Shown here: positions 1-7,798 of the stretch, in pieces
Numbering within the stretch: position 1 is the stretch's first letter
How the letters are laid out: each line of letters opens with the position of its first letter
IMG/VR virus record: IMGVR_UViG_3300027486_000018
Location: 1-31,208 of that record
DNA length: 31,208 nt
Source of the DNA: a virus
Direction: 5' to 3' (one strand)
The notes under the pieces: generated by a model
Told to the model about the DNA's origin: nothing
Seen by the model: only the letters and a program-made list of their open reading frames with translations
Database searches by the model: none
Made by a program: the position numbers and the translations under genes

Positions 1-56
1 CTTAAACCATTGCGGCGCAAGGGATCTCGCTAATCTCACCCCAATCCCAGTTTGAG

Positions 57-83
57 AGTTCAATAGTTCCATAGTATTGAACT
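57..83. promoter_or_regulatory. Inverted repeat and possible promoter ahead of the packaging operon
   Basis: A perfect 9-bp inverted repeat (AGTTCAATA at 57-65, TATTGAACT at 75-83, 9 bases between) lies 20 bases before the first gene, in AT-rich sequence unlike the surrounding GC-rich DNA. TTGAGA at 52-57 and TATTGA at 75-80 are 17 bases apart and could be -35 and -10 elements, in which case the right arm covers the -10. An operator controlling late transcription is the simplest reading. A packaging recognition site is the alternative. No U-tract follows, so a terminator is unlikely. Confidence 0.4.
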
Positions 84-103
84 GAACTAGAGGGGATTAA
101 CGC

Positions 104-640
104 TTGCTAGTCACGTTTAGTGAGTTTGCAGCGATCAAGGGATGCGCAAAGGGCACCGTAACGGCAGCGAGCAAGGCGCGGATTGCTGCCGCTGTGGTGG
201 AGAAGGATGGCAAGCGCTGGTTGGATCGTGATCTTGCGATCGAGCTATGGGATAAGAACACCAAGGCGACGCACAACAGCAAAGTGCGGCGAGCTGATCC
301 GGTGGAGCCACCACCACCGCGTGATGCAGATGAGCTGAAGCGGCGTGTTGAGGGGCTGCCGGATGATGCGATCCCTGATCTGAATGAAAGCCGGGCGAGG
401 CGTGAGCATTACCAGGCGGAGCTTGCGAAGCTGCAGGTGACGCAGCAGAGGGGTGAGCTGGTGCCTGCTGATGAGGTGAAGAAGGAAGCGTTCAAGATGG
501 GGCGCAGTGTGCGTGAGGCGCTGGCGAATTTGGCGGACCGGTTAAGCCACCAACTGGCTGGTGAGATTGACCCGACGGTGATCCATCAGGTGCTGACGCA
601 GGAGCACCGTGCTGCGCTGGTGGAGCTGTGCGATGAGTAA
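104..640 (+). CDS. terS: Terminase small subunit
   Basis: 178-residue protein placed directly before the large terminase, where the DNA-recognition subunit of the packaging motor is expected. The N-terminal ~45 residues resemble a Nu1-type helix-turn-helix ('FSEFAAIKGCAKGTV'). A Pro-rich linker follows (about 68-75), then a charged helical segment (about 95-165, 'RARREHYQAELAKLQ') typical of the oligomerisation region of lambda-like small terminases. The start is the TTG at 104, preceded by AGGGG at 91-95. The last eight bases overlap the ATG of the large subunit, so the two are probably translated together. The role is inferred from composition and position, because small terminases diverge strongly. 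Confidence 0.8.
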   Translation: MLVTFSEFAAIKGCAKGTVTAASKARIAAAVVEKDGKRWLDRDLAIELWDKNTKATHNSKVRRADPVEPPPPRDADELKRRVEGLPDDAIPDLNESRARREHYQAELAKLQVTQQRGELVPADEVKKEAFKMGRSVREALANLADRLSHQLAGEIDPTVIHQVLTQEHRAALVELCDE

Positions 641-2486
641 CGCATGGCGTGATGGGTTTCTCGAGGGGCTGCGGCCTGAGCAACCGCTGACGGTGAGTGA
701 GTGGGCGGATAAGCACCGGCGGCTGAGCAGCAAGGCAAGCGCGGAGCCTGGGCCGTGGCGCACAGATCGGACGCCTTACTTGCGCGAGCCGATGGATTGC
801 CTGAGCTCTGAGAGCCCAGTGCAGCGGGTGGTGATGATGTTCGCGGCGCAGACGGGCAAGACGGAGGCGGGCAGCAACTGGCTGGGGTACGTGATCGACC
901 ATGCACCGGGTCCAATGCTGTGCGTGCAGCCAACGATCGAGATGGCGAAACGGCTGAGCAAGCAACGGCTCGAGAGCATGATCACGGAAACGCCAGTGCT
1001 GGCGGCCAAGATCGCGCCGGCCAGGAGCCGGGACTCTGGCAACACGATGTTCAGTAAGGAATTCAGCGGCGGGATCATGCTCATGGCTGGGGCGAACAGC
1101 GCAACTGGCCTGCGATCAGCGCCGTGTAGGTATTTGTTCTGTGATGAGGTGGATGCGTTTCCTGCTGATGTGGATGGCGAGGGCGATCCGGTGAGCTTGG
1201 CGGAGCGGCGGACGACGACGTTTGCGCGGCGGAAGATCCTGCTGACCAGCACGCCGACCGTGAAGGACTTCAGCCGGATCGAGGCGGAATATCAACGCAG
1301 TGATCAGAGACGGTTCTATGTGCCATGCCCGGCGTGCGGCGCGATGGAGTGGTTGAAGTGGGGCCAGCTGAAGTGGGCCGATGGCCAGCCGGAGAGTGCG
1401 CGATATCAGTGCGAGCACTGCAGCGAGCGATTTGAGGAGATGCACAAGCCAGCGATGCTGCGCGGTGGTGAGTGGCGGGCGACCGCACCGAGCAATGGGC
1501 GCACGGCTGGATTCCATCTGAGTGGGTTGTATTCGCCGCTCGGGTGGTGCAGTTGGGAGCAGCTGGTGGATGACTTCCTGCGGGCCAAGGGCGATGCACC
1601 GGCATTGAAGTCATTTGTCAACACCCGGCTGGCGGAGACATGGGAAGAGGACTATGCGGCGAAGGTGAGTGCTGATGGGCTGCTGGCCAAACGGCTGGAC
1701 TACAAACCCGGCGTGTGCCCTGCTGGCGTGGTGCTGCTGACCGCTGGCGTTGACGTGCAGGACAACCGACTAGCGGTGAGTGTGTGGGGATGGGGTGAAG
1801 GCGAGACGGGCTGGCTGGTATGGCATCAGGAGCTGATGGGTGACCCGACATTGACGGAGGTCTGGGGCCAGCTGGATCAGGTGCTGGCGACGGAGTGGAG
1901 CACGGAATGCGGCAAGCACTTGAAGCTGGCGCAGGTGGCGGTTGACTCTGGCGGCCACTGCACCCATGAGGTTTACCGGTACGTGCGTGATCGAGGAGCG
2001 CAGGGCGTGGTGGCGATCAAGGGCAGCAGCAGGCGCAACAGCCCGGCGGTTGGCAAGGGGAATAAGGTCGACGTGAACTGGCGCGGCAAGGTGATCAAGC
2101 GCGGCGTCACGCTGTATTCATTGGGCACCGACACGATCAAGACGACGTTGTTCGGTCGTTTGCGCCATAACGAGACCACCGGCGGCTTGAATTTCGGGCT
2201 TGCTGCAGACGATGAGTATTTCCGGCAGCTGACCAGCGAACGGCAGGCGCTGCGATATCACCGGGGCTTTCCGATCAGGGAGTGGGTAAAGAAAGCGGGT
2301 GATCGAAATGAAGCGTTGGATTGTGCGGTGTATGGCTATGCGGCGATGTTGATCTATGGGCGTCGACTCAACAAAGCCACCATGTGGAGCCAACTTGCAG
2401 AGCAGCTTGAGAACGGCAAGCCCGCAGCACGAACCCGCCGCAGCACGACAGAAACCTCGCCAGCTGGCTACGTCAAGAACTGGTAG
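633..2486 (+). CDS. terL: Terminase large subunit, GpA family
   Basis: 617-residue packaging ATPase/nuclease of the lambda GpA type. It pumps DNA into the prohead and cuts it. Walker A-like AAQTGKT is at about 71-77, Walker B 'LFCDEVD' near 168-174, and coupling motif 'TSTP' at 205-208. Two CxxC pairs (232/235 and 260/263) form the zinc knuckle common in this family. The C-terminal nuclease has candidate acidic metal ligands at D374 ('GVDVQDNR'), D438 ('VDSGG') and D563 ('RNEALDC'). I chose the ATG at 633, overlapping the end of the small subunit, over an upstream in-frame TTG at 609 that would only add an unlikely Trp-rich tail. Length is normal for the family. Confidence 0.96.
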   Translation: MSNAWRDGFLEGLRPEQPLTVSEWADKHRRLSSKASAEPGPWRTDRTPYLREPMDCLSSESPVQRVVMMFAAQTGKTEAGSNWLGYVIDHAPGPMLCVQPTIEMAKRLSKQRLESMITETPVLAAKIAPARSRDSGNTMFSKEFSGGIMLMAGANSATGLRSAPCRYLFCDEVDAFPADVDGEGDPVSLAERRTTTFARRKILLTSTPTVKDFSRIEAEYQRSDQRRFYVPCPACGAMEWLKWGQLKWADGQPESARYQCEHCSERFEEMHKPAMLRGGEWRATAPSNGRTAGFHLSGLYSPLGWCSWEQLVDDFLRAKGDAPALKSFVNTRLAETWEEDYAAKVSADGLLAKRLDYKPGVCPAGVVLLTAGVDVQDNRLAVSVWGWGEGETGWLVWHQELMGDPTLTEVWGQLDQVLATEWSTECGKHLKLAQVAVDSGGHCTHEVYRYVRDRGAQGVVAIKGSSRRNSPAVGKGNKVDVNWRGKVIKRGVTLYSLGTDTIKTTLFGRLRHNETTGGLNFGLAADDEYFRQLTSERQALRYHRGFPIREWVKKAGDRNEALDCAVYGYAAMLIYGRRLNKATMWSQLAEQLENGKPAARTRRSTTETSPAGYVKNW

Positions 2487-2616
2487 ATCTCAGAGCAGCC
2501 TCGATCATGAATGCCGCGAGGTTTGAAACAGTGCGGTTTTCAAGCCATGCGCGCTGCTTCAGCTGCAGCGCAACCCATGGTGGGAGAACGACCTGAACCC
2601 TTGTGCCTTGTGCCAT
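2473..2616 (-). CDS. Small ribbon-helix-helix DNA-binding protein
   Basis: 47-residue protein on the opposite strand to its neighbours. It has the layout of an Arc/CopG ribbon-helix-helix domain: a beta-strand 'TRVQVVLPPWVA', then two helices ending 'TVSNLAAFMIEAALR'. Such proteins bind DNA as dimers and usually repress their own or neighbouring promoters. The ATG at 2616 is preferred because the longer reading adds a non-conserved Cys/Trp-rich tail. Its stop lies 14 bases inside the end of the large terminase gene. A promoter-like pair sits just upstream and direct repeats lie between it and the next rightward gene, so autoregulation or control of the head genes is plausible but inferred. 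Confidence 0.75.
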   Translation of the reverse strand: MAQGTRVQVVLPPWVALQLKQRAWLENRTVSNLAAFMIEAALRSTSS

Positions 2617-2627
2617 GCCTTGATGGT

Positions 2628-2656
2628 AGTATGATCTGACAGTAGGCGATGGCCAA
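2628..2656 (-). promoter_or_regulatory. Candidate promoter for the ribbon-helix-helix gene
   Basis: On the minus strand TTGGCC (2656-2651) and CATACT (2633-2628) are separated by 17 bases. The -10 ends 11 bases before the ATG at 2616, so the message would be leaderless or nearly so. This fits the absence of a well-spaced Shine-Dalgarno site. The match is moderate. Confidence 0.35.
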
Positions 2657-2658
2657 GT

Positions 2659-2686
2659 GGCACAGAGGGCTTCGGCTCTCTCTGCC
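2659..2686. other. Strong stem-loop with TTCG tetraloop
   Basis: Two 12-base arms (2659-2670 and 2675-2686) pair with one mismatch and one G-U pair around a TTCG loop, an unusually stable hairpin. There is no T-run on either side, so it is not a standard rho-independent terminator. It lies downstream of the large terminase and just upstream of the leftward promoter candidate. It may end or process the terminase message or protect an RNA end. Confidence 0.5.
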
Positions 2687-2731
2687 ATCCTCACAAGGAT
2701 GGTTGCGGCGTTACTTGGCGTGGTCGATTAG

Positions 2732-2768
2732 GGCTAGGCTAGGCGTGGCAGGGTGTGGCTAGGCATGG
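2732..2768. repeat. Direct repeats of GGCTAGGC between terminase and connector genes
   Basis: GGCTAGGC occurs at 2732, 2737 and 2757. The last two copies extend to GGCTAGGC(G/A)TGG and are exactly 20 bp apart, about two helical turns. They lie in the non-coding stretch between the leftward ribbon-helix-helix gene and the rightward gene at 2813. They could be binding sites for that protein. Short hairpins (ACCCA/TGGGT at 2769-2783, AACAC/GTGTT at 2789-2802) follow. Confidence 0.4.
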
Positions 2769-2812
2769 ACCCATCCCTTGGGTAGACTCAACACGAAGGT
2801 GTTAGTCGAGCC

Positions 2813-3379
2813 GTGAACGTTCCAAGTTCTATCCGAGCTGGTGACACGGTGCGTTGGCGTGATGTTGCTGGTATTGACAACCTAGGAAACATTGTCGGCA
2901 GCGCCGACTATGAACTGACGTACTGGCTGAGATATAACGCGGCTAGCGAGGGCGCATCAGTTGTCGGCACTGCCTATGGCACCGGATGGGAGTTCACCAT
3001 CGCGGCCAACGTGAGCAGTGGTTTTGACGCTGGCACGTGGTACTGGCAGGCGATTGCCAGCAAGGCCGGATCCGTCATCACGCTTGGCGCTGGTCAGCTG
3101 ATCGTGCAATCGGTGCTGTCCTATGCGGGCACACCAGGTGCATTTGACGGGCGCACGCAAGCGCAGATTGATCTTGATGCAGTACAGGCCGCAATCCGCG
3201 CGATTGTTAGCGCCGGCGCTAAGCAGTACAGCATCGGCAGCCGTAGCTTCACCAAGCTGGATTTAGGTGAGCTGATGGAGCGTGAAAGTAGGCTGAAGGC
3301 TGAGGTGAAGCGTGAACAGATGGCAAGCCTGATCGCTAACGGTCAAGGTAACCCACACAATCTGTTCGTGAGGTTCTGA
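2813..3379 (+). CDS. Head-tail connector-like protein upstream of portal
   Basis: 188-residue protein between the terminase and portal genes, the place of gpW-type connectors in lambda-like phages. The first ~110 residues are beta-rich ('AGDTVRWRD', 'ELTYWLRYN', 'TWYWQAIAS'). The last ~70 contain 'QYSIGSRSFTKLDLGELM' followed by a charged helix and the ending 'NPHNLFVRF', a pattern I associate with gpW/DUF6148-type C-terminal regions. It therefore looks like a connector domain joined to an extra N-terminal beta domain. The start is GTG at 2813 with a weak AAGG upstream. Its TGA overlaps the portal ATG by one base. Function is inferred mainly from position and the C-terminal motif. Confidence 0.65.
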   Translation: MNVPSSIRAGDTVRWRDVAGIDNLGNIVGSADYELTYWLRYNAASEGASVVGTAYGTGWEFTIAANVSSGFDAGTWYWQAIASKAGSVITLGAGQLIVQSVLSYAGTPGAFDGRTQAQIDLDAVQAAIRAIVSAGAKQYSIGSRSFTKLDLGELMERESRLKAEVKREQMASLIANGQGNPHNLFVRF

Positions 3380-4959
3380 TGGGATTGCGCACGCGGCTGT
3401 TCAAGGCAATGGGGTTTGAGCCGACACGGCCACGTGCGCGGGCGTATCAGGGTGCACGTGTTAGCAGGTTGACGGCTGACTGGGTCACCAGCGGCACCAG
3501 TGCTGACAGCGAGATCAAGTCAAGCTTCAAGGCATTGCGCAATCGTGCGCGGCAGCTGTGCCGTGACAACGACTATGCGCGGCAGGCGCTCCGCAGCATT
3601 CAGAACAATGTGATTGGGCACGGCATCAAGCACCAGTCACAGGTGCGGATGCTGCGTGGCGGCCGGCTTGATGAGGCCATCAACGGCCAGATCCATGAGG
3701 CATGGGAGCGGTGGATGCACAAGAGCCGCTGTGATGTGAGCGGCCTGCTGGGCTTCCACGATATGGAGCGCCTGCTATGCCGCAGCTTGGCGGAGAGCGG
3801 TGAGGTGTTCGTGCGGATGATCCGGCAGCCATTCGGTGGGTCGCGCGTGCCGTTCGCGTTGCAGGTGCTCGAGGCTGATTACCTCATCGACGATGACATC
3901 CCGCAGGCCGCGGCCGGTAACACGGTGCGGATGGGCATCGAGGTGGATGGCTACCTGCGGCCGCAGGCTTATCACTTCTACGCAAACCATCCGGGCGACA
4001 CATATGCGGGCAACCCGCGCACCAACGGGCGGCGTGTGCGCGTGCCTGCTGATGAGGTGATCCATCTTTTTCTCCCTGAGCGCCCCCAGCAGACACGAGG
4101 AGTCACGTGGTTCGCCTCGGCGCTGATGCGGCTGCACATGCTGCAGGGCTACGAGGAGGCCGAGGTGGTGCGGGCGCGGGCCTCGAGCGCACTGATGGGC
4201 TTCATCAGCAGCCCTGAAGGTGAGCTGATCGGTGATGAGATTTACGAAGGCGACCGGGTGAGTGAGTTCACGCCCGGTGTGTTCAAATATCTGGCGCCGG
4301 GCGAAAGCGTGACGGTGCCGGATCTGAACGCACCGGATGGCCAGTTGGAGCCGTTCACGCGTTCGATGCTGCGTGCTGTTGCTGCTGGTGTTGGTGTCAG
4401 CTTCGAGAGCATCAGCAAGAACTTCTCAGAGAGCAACTACAGCAGCAGCCGGCTGAGCCTGCTGGAGGAGCGCGACACGTACAAGGTGCTGCAGCGGTTC
4501 TTCATTGAGAACTTCCATCAGACCGTTTACGAGAACTGGCTCGAGATGGCGGTGTTGAGCGGTGAGCTCAAGCTGCCGGCGTATGAGACCAACCCAGATC
4601 GTTACCGCGCTAGCCGCTGGATTCCGCGCAGCTGGGAATGGGTGGATCCCCAGAAGGAAGTGAACGCCTACAAAGATGCGGTGCGCTGCGGTTTTAAGAC
4701 GCTGGGCCAGGTGATCAGCGAGCAGGGTGGTGATCTGGATGATGTGCTGGTGGCGCGTCAGGCTGAACTGGCGATGCTGGATGAAATGGACATCGTGCTC
4801 GATACTGATCCGAGCGAAGTGAACGCTGGCGGTGGCTCACAGCCCGCTGTGACGATGGGCGGCCAGCCGGCATTTGAAGATACGGATCCGCCAATGGGAG
4901 AAGAAGAGTACGAAGAGGAATCAGTCCTAGAAGATCCCACTGAGGGGACTGAAGACTGA
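3379..4959 (+). CDS. Portal protein, lambda family
   Basis: 526-residue portal of the lambda gpB family. Twelve copies are expected to form the ring through which DNA enters and to which the tail connector attaches. Typical landmarks are an Arg-rich start, 'RARQLCRDNDYARQALRSI' (about 53-71), 'NNVIGHGIK' (about 73-81), the wing region around 'LAESGEVFVRMI', and the 'SKNFSESNYSSSRLSLLEE' block (about 346-364). The C-terminal ~40 residues are very acidic (DDVL..., then EEEYEEE), as in other portals. It is joined to both neighbours by one-base TGATG overlaps. Length is normal. Confidence 0.95.
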   Translation: MGLRTRLFKAMGFEPTRPRARAYQGARVSRLTADWVTSGTSADSEIKSSFKALRNRARQLCRDNDYARQALRSIQNNVIGHGIKHQSQVRMLRGGRLDEAINGQIHEAWERWMHKSRCDVSGLLGFHDMERLLCRSLAESGEVFVRMIRQPFGGSRVPFALQVLEADYLIDDDIPQAAAGNTVRMGIEVDGYLRPQAYHFYANHPGDTYAGNPRTNGRRVRVPADEVIHLFLPERPQQTRGVTWFASALMRLHMLQGYEEAEVVRARASSALMGFISSPEGELIGDEIYEGDRVSEFTPGVFKYLAPGESVTVPDLNAPDGQLEPFTRSMLRAVAAGVGVSFESISKNFSESNYSSSRLSLLEERDTYKVLQRFFIENFHQTVYENWLEMAVLSGELKLPAYETNPDRYRASRWIPRSWEWVDPQKEVNAYKDAVRCGFKTLGQVISEQGGDLDDVLVARQAELAMLDEMDIVLDTDPSEVNAGGGSQPAVTMGGQPAFEDTDPPMGEEEYEEESVLEDPTEGTED

Positions 4960-7589
4960 TGGCAAACATCGCCGGCACTGAGATCAACCTGATGCCGACT
5001 GAAGGCATGAGGGAAGAAGCGCAGCGCTATCGAGATTGGAAGGCCGATGGTGAAGCGGGTGGCACTGAGGTCGCAGCGCGGCGTGCTGGTCAAATCCTGA
5101 GCGGTGATGAGCTGTCACCTGACACCGTGATCACGATGGCGGCATGGTTCGCCCGCCATGAGGTAGACAAGCAAGGTCAAGGATTCAGCCCTGGGGAGGA
5201 TGGCTATCCATCAGCAGGCCGCGTGGCATGGGCGGCATGGGGCGGTGATCCCGGCCAGACTTGGGCGAATGAGAAGGCGGATAGAATCAAGGCATTGCAG
5301 GATAGACAAATGGAAGAGGCGCGTCCTTATCCAAACGAACATGCTGCGCGAATGACTGATCCCGATCAGTACGATGAACTGCGCCGTGAGAATGATGCCG
5401 GCGGTGATGGCATTGATTTCATATATGGCATCAAAGAAGGCGAGAGCGAGATCCAGGCCGTGCGGTTCGATGCACAGCAGTTCACGCCAGCAGAAGCGCG
5501 CGCATGGTTGAGCGATCACGACATGGATCCGATCATGTTTGAGGAAGCAACAGGCGAGGAGCGCGTCCTGCGTGCTGAACCTGATGAGCTTTCCGAAGGT
5601 GATTTCGTGCAGTGGGATTCGAGCGGCGGCACTGCTCGCGGACGTATTGAGCACGTAATGCGCGAGGGCACGCTGGGCGTTCCCGGTACTGAGTTCAGCA
5701 TTGATGCAAGCGCTGAGGATCCTGCTGCATTGATTCGGATCTATCGCGAGGGTGAGGATGGATGGGAGGCCACCGAGACATTGGTGGGTCATAAGTTCTC
5801 AACGCTGCGCAAGATCGCTGAGTTGCGTGCAATGCCTGGCATCGGCCGCCATCAACGCGCTGAAATCACAACCTTTGATGAGGTTGAGGATCGTACTTAT
5901 GAGTTCCCATTCAGTTCCGAGTATCCCGTTGCCCGATACTTCGGCAATGAGATTCTGAGCCACGATCTCAAGGCAGCAGACCTGAGCCGTCTGAATGATG
6001 GCGCACCGTTGCTGTTCAATCACAACCCTGACAAGGTTATCGGCGTTGTGGAGCGTGCATATATCGATGGCAAGAAACGACGTGGTTATGCGCGTGTGCG
6101 GTTCAGCCGCAACCCATTCGCTCAGGAAGTCCTGAGTGATGTGAAGGATGGCGTTCTCCGAAATGTCTCCTTTGGCTACTCCATCGACAAAATGGAAGAG
6201 CGCGGCAGTGGTGACTTTGTTGCTACTGCCTGGTCTCCTTATGAAGTTTCCGTTGTATCCGTGCCGGCTGATCCCGGCGTCGGGATCGGCAGATCTTTGG
6301 AGGCCGAACAGGCTGCCTCGGCAGCACCTACACCTGATCCCATTCCTGCAATGGAAACCACCACCCCTGATCTGGCAGTGGTGCGGGCCGAAGCCGCTGA
6401 GGCTGAGCGCTCCCGCATCGCTGGCATCTCTGCACTGTGCGACAAGCACAACATGGCCGACCTCGGCCGCCAGCTGATCGAGTCTGGTCGTTCTATCGAC
6501 GATGCTCGCGCTGCTGTGCTCGATAACCTCGACATCAAACAGGAGCCTGTAAACATGAGCGCCGCTGAAATCGGCCTGACCGCGCAGGAGAGCCGCAGCT
6601 TCTCCTTCATGCGTGCCATCAACTATCTGGCAAACCCGACCGATCGCTCGGCCCGTGAGGCTGCTGCGTTCGAGATCGAAGCATCTGAAGCTGCTGCTGC
6701 AAAGCTCGGCCGTCAGTCCCGTGGCATCACCATCCCTCAGGATGTGCTGCGCCGTGATCTGAACGTTGGTGCTGCAACCGCTGGCGGCAACTTGGTTGCT
6801 ACTGAGCTGGATGCTGGCAGCTTCATCGATCTGCTGCGCAATGCCTCGGCTCTGGATCAGGCTGGCGCCACTGTGTTGACCGGCCTCACCGGCAACGTGG
6901 CTATCCCTCGCCAGTCGGGAGCGGGGACCGCTTACTGGGTTGCTGAGTCTGGCGCTCCTAACGAGTCGCAGCAGACCGTGGATCAGGTGAGCCTGACTCC
7001 CAAGACCGTGGCTGCCTTCACCGACTACAGCCGCCGTCTGATGATCCAGTCCTCCATTGACGTGGAGAACATGGTGCGCACTGACCTCGCCCGTGTGCTG
7101 GCACTGAAGATCGACCTGGCTGGTCTGTACGGCACCGGTTCCAACGGTGAGCCCCTGGGCCTGAAGCTGACCACCGGCATCGGCACTGAAGACTTTGCCG
7201 CTGACACCCCTACCTTCTCCGAGGTGGTGGCACTGGAGAGCGACGTGGCAACCGCTAACGCTCTGCTGGGTTCGCCCGTATATCTGATGAACGCCGCAAT
7301 GCGCGGTGGTCTGAAGACCAAGGCCAAGGATGCAGGTTCCGGCCTGTTCGTGATGGAAGGCAACGAGGTGAACGGCTACCGCGGTGTTCTGTCTAACCAA
7401 GTCGCTTCTGGTGATCTGTGGTTCGGCAACTTCGCTGACCTGATCATCGGCTACTTCTCCGGCCTGGATCTGATGGTTGACCCCTACACCAACAGCACCT
7501 CCGGCACCGTGCGCGTGGTGGCTATGCAGGATGTGGACATTGCAGTCCGTCACCCTGAATCCTTCAGCCGCGGCAACAACACCCTCTGA
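4959..7589 (+). CDS. Prohead protease fused to major capsid protein, with extra N-terminal domains
   Basis: 876-residue multi-domain structural protein. Visible layers: (1) about 15-110, a small helical domain with 'FARHEVDKQGQGF' and 'YPSAGRVAWAAWGGD'; (2) about 150-200, a segment with 'VRFDAQQFTPAEARAWL'; (3) about 210-286, an SH3/Tudor-like domain ('GDFVQWDSSGGTARGRIEHV'); (4) about 298-445, an HK97-type S78 protease with likely catalytic His355 ('LLFNHNPDKV') and Ser404 ('NVSFGYSI') and the closing 'SVVSVPADPG'; (5) about 465-535, a helical scaffold/delta-like segment; (6) about 545-876, an HK97-fold capsid ('AGGNLVATEL', 'AYWVAESGAPN', 'YGTGSNGEPLGLKL'). Protease and capsid are usually separate genes. 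Here one frame is open throughout, with a good internal ribosome site before Met533. Confidence 0.93.
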   Translation: MANIAGTEINLMPTEGMREEAQRYRDWKADGEAGGTEVAARRAGQILSGDELSPDTVITMAAWFARHEVDKQGQGFSPGEDGYPSAGRVAWAAWGGDPGQTWANEKADRIKALQDRQMEEARPYPNEHAARMTDPDQYDELRRENDAGGDGIDFIYGIKEGESEIQAVRFDAQQFTPAEARAWLSDHDMDPIMFEEATGEERVLRAEPDELSEGDFVQWDSSGGTARGRIEHVMREGTLGVPGTEFSIDASAEDPAALIRIYREGEDGWEATETLVGHKFSTLRKIAELRAMPGIGRHQRAEITTFDEVEDRTYEFPFSSEYPVARYFGNEILSHDLKAADLSRLNDGAPLLFNHNPDKVIGVVERAYIDGKKRRGYARVRFSRNPFAQEVLSDVKDGVLRNVSFGYSIDKMEERGSGDFVATAWSPYEVSVVSVPADPGVGIGRSLEAEQAASAAPTPDPIPAMETTTPDLAVVRAEAAEAERSRIAGISALCDKHNMADLGRQLIESGRSIDDARAAVLDNLDIKQEPVNMSAAEIGLTAQESRSFSFMRAINYLANPTDRSAREAAAFEIEASEAAAAKLGRQSRGITIPQDVLRRDLNVGAATAGGNLVATELDAGSFIDLLRNASALDQAGATVLTGLTGNVAIPRQSGAGTAYWVAESGAPNESQQTVDQVSLTPKTVAAFTDYSRRLMIQSSIDVENMVRTDLARVLALKIDLAGLYGTGSNGEPLGLKLTTGIGTEDFAADTPTFSEVVALESDVATANALLGSPVYLMNAAMRGGLKTKAKDAGSGLFVMEGNEVNGYRGVLSNQVASGDLWFGNFADLIIGYFSGLDLMVDPYTNSTSGTVRVVAMQDVDIAVRHPESFSRGNNTL
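6541..6557 (+). promoter_or_regulatory. Internal ribosome binding site and start before the capsid domain
   Basis: AGGAG at 6541-6545 is followed, nine bases later, by an in-frame ATG at 6555-6557 (Met533 of the fusion). Initiation here would give a 344-residue capsid-only protein. This is one of the best Shine-Dalgarno sites in a window where most genes have poor ones. It lies near the expected junction between scaffold and mature capsid. Confidence 0.55.
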
Positions 7590-7591
7590 TC

Positions 7592-7798
7592 ATGTTGATC
7601 AAGGTCCTACGGCAAACGATGCTGGCGGGCCGTGTCGTCAAAACTGGGGAAGTCCTAGAGGCTTCCTCTTCTGACGCCAAGCTCTTGATCGGTATTGGCA
7701 AAGCCGTTGAAGCTGTCGCCTTAGTGGCAGATGTGGTTGAGACCATCGCTCAACCTGCACCCAAACCAACTACCGCCCGACGGAGGGCAAGACAATGA
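7592..7798 (+). CDS. Small head protein after capsid
   Basis: 68-residue protein that begins three bases after the capsid stop. It has a short beta-rich region ('MLIKVLRQTMLAGRVVKTG', 'LIGIGKAVEAV') and a basic Pro/Ala/Arg-rich tail ('TTARRRARQ'). Small proteins of this kind often follow the capsid gene in siphophages, in the gpFI position, and are thought to assist head assembly. Its stop overlaps the next ATG in an ATGA junction. The exact role is not known. Confidence 0.7.
   Translation: MLIKVLRQTMLAGRVVKTGEVLEASSSDAKLLIGIGKAVEAVALVADVVETIAQPAPKPTTARRRARQ

Noticed and set aside
492-965. 157-codon minus-strand frame over the terminase genes
   Set aside because: Pro/Arg/His-rich shadow of the terminase frames with no protein-like pattern.
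5799-7553. 584-codon open frame antisense to the protease-capsid gene
   Set aside because: It runs opposite a confidently identified gene. Its product is Ser/His/Val-rich without motifs, and the length is explained by biased codon use of the capsid gene.
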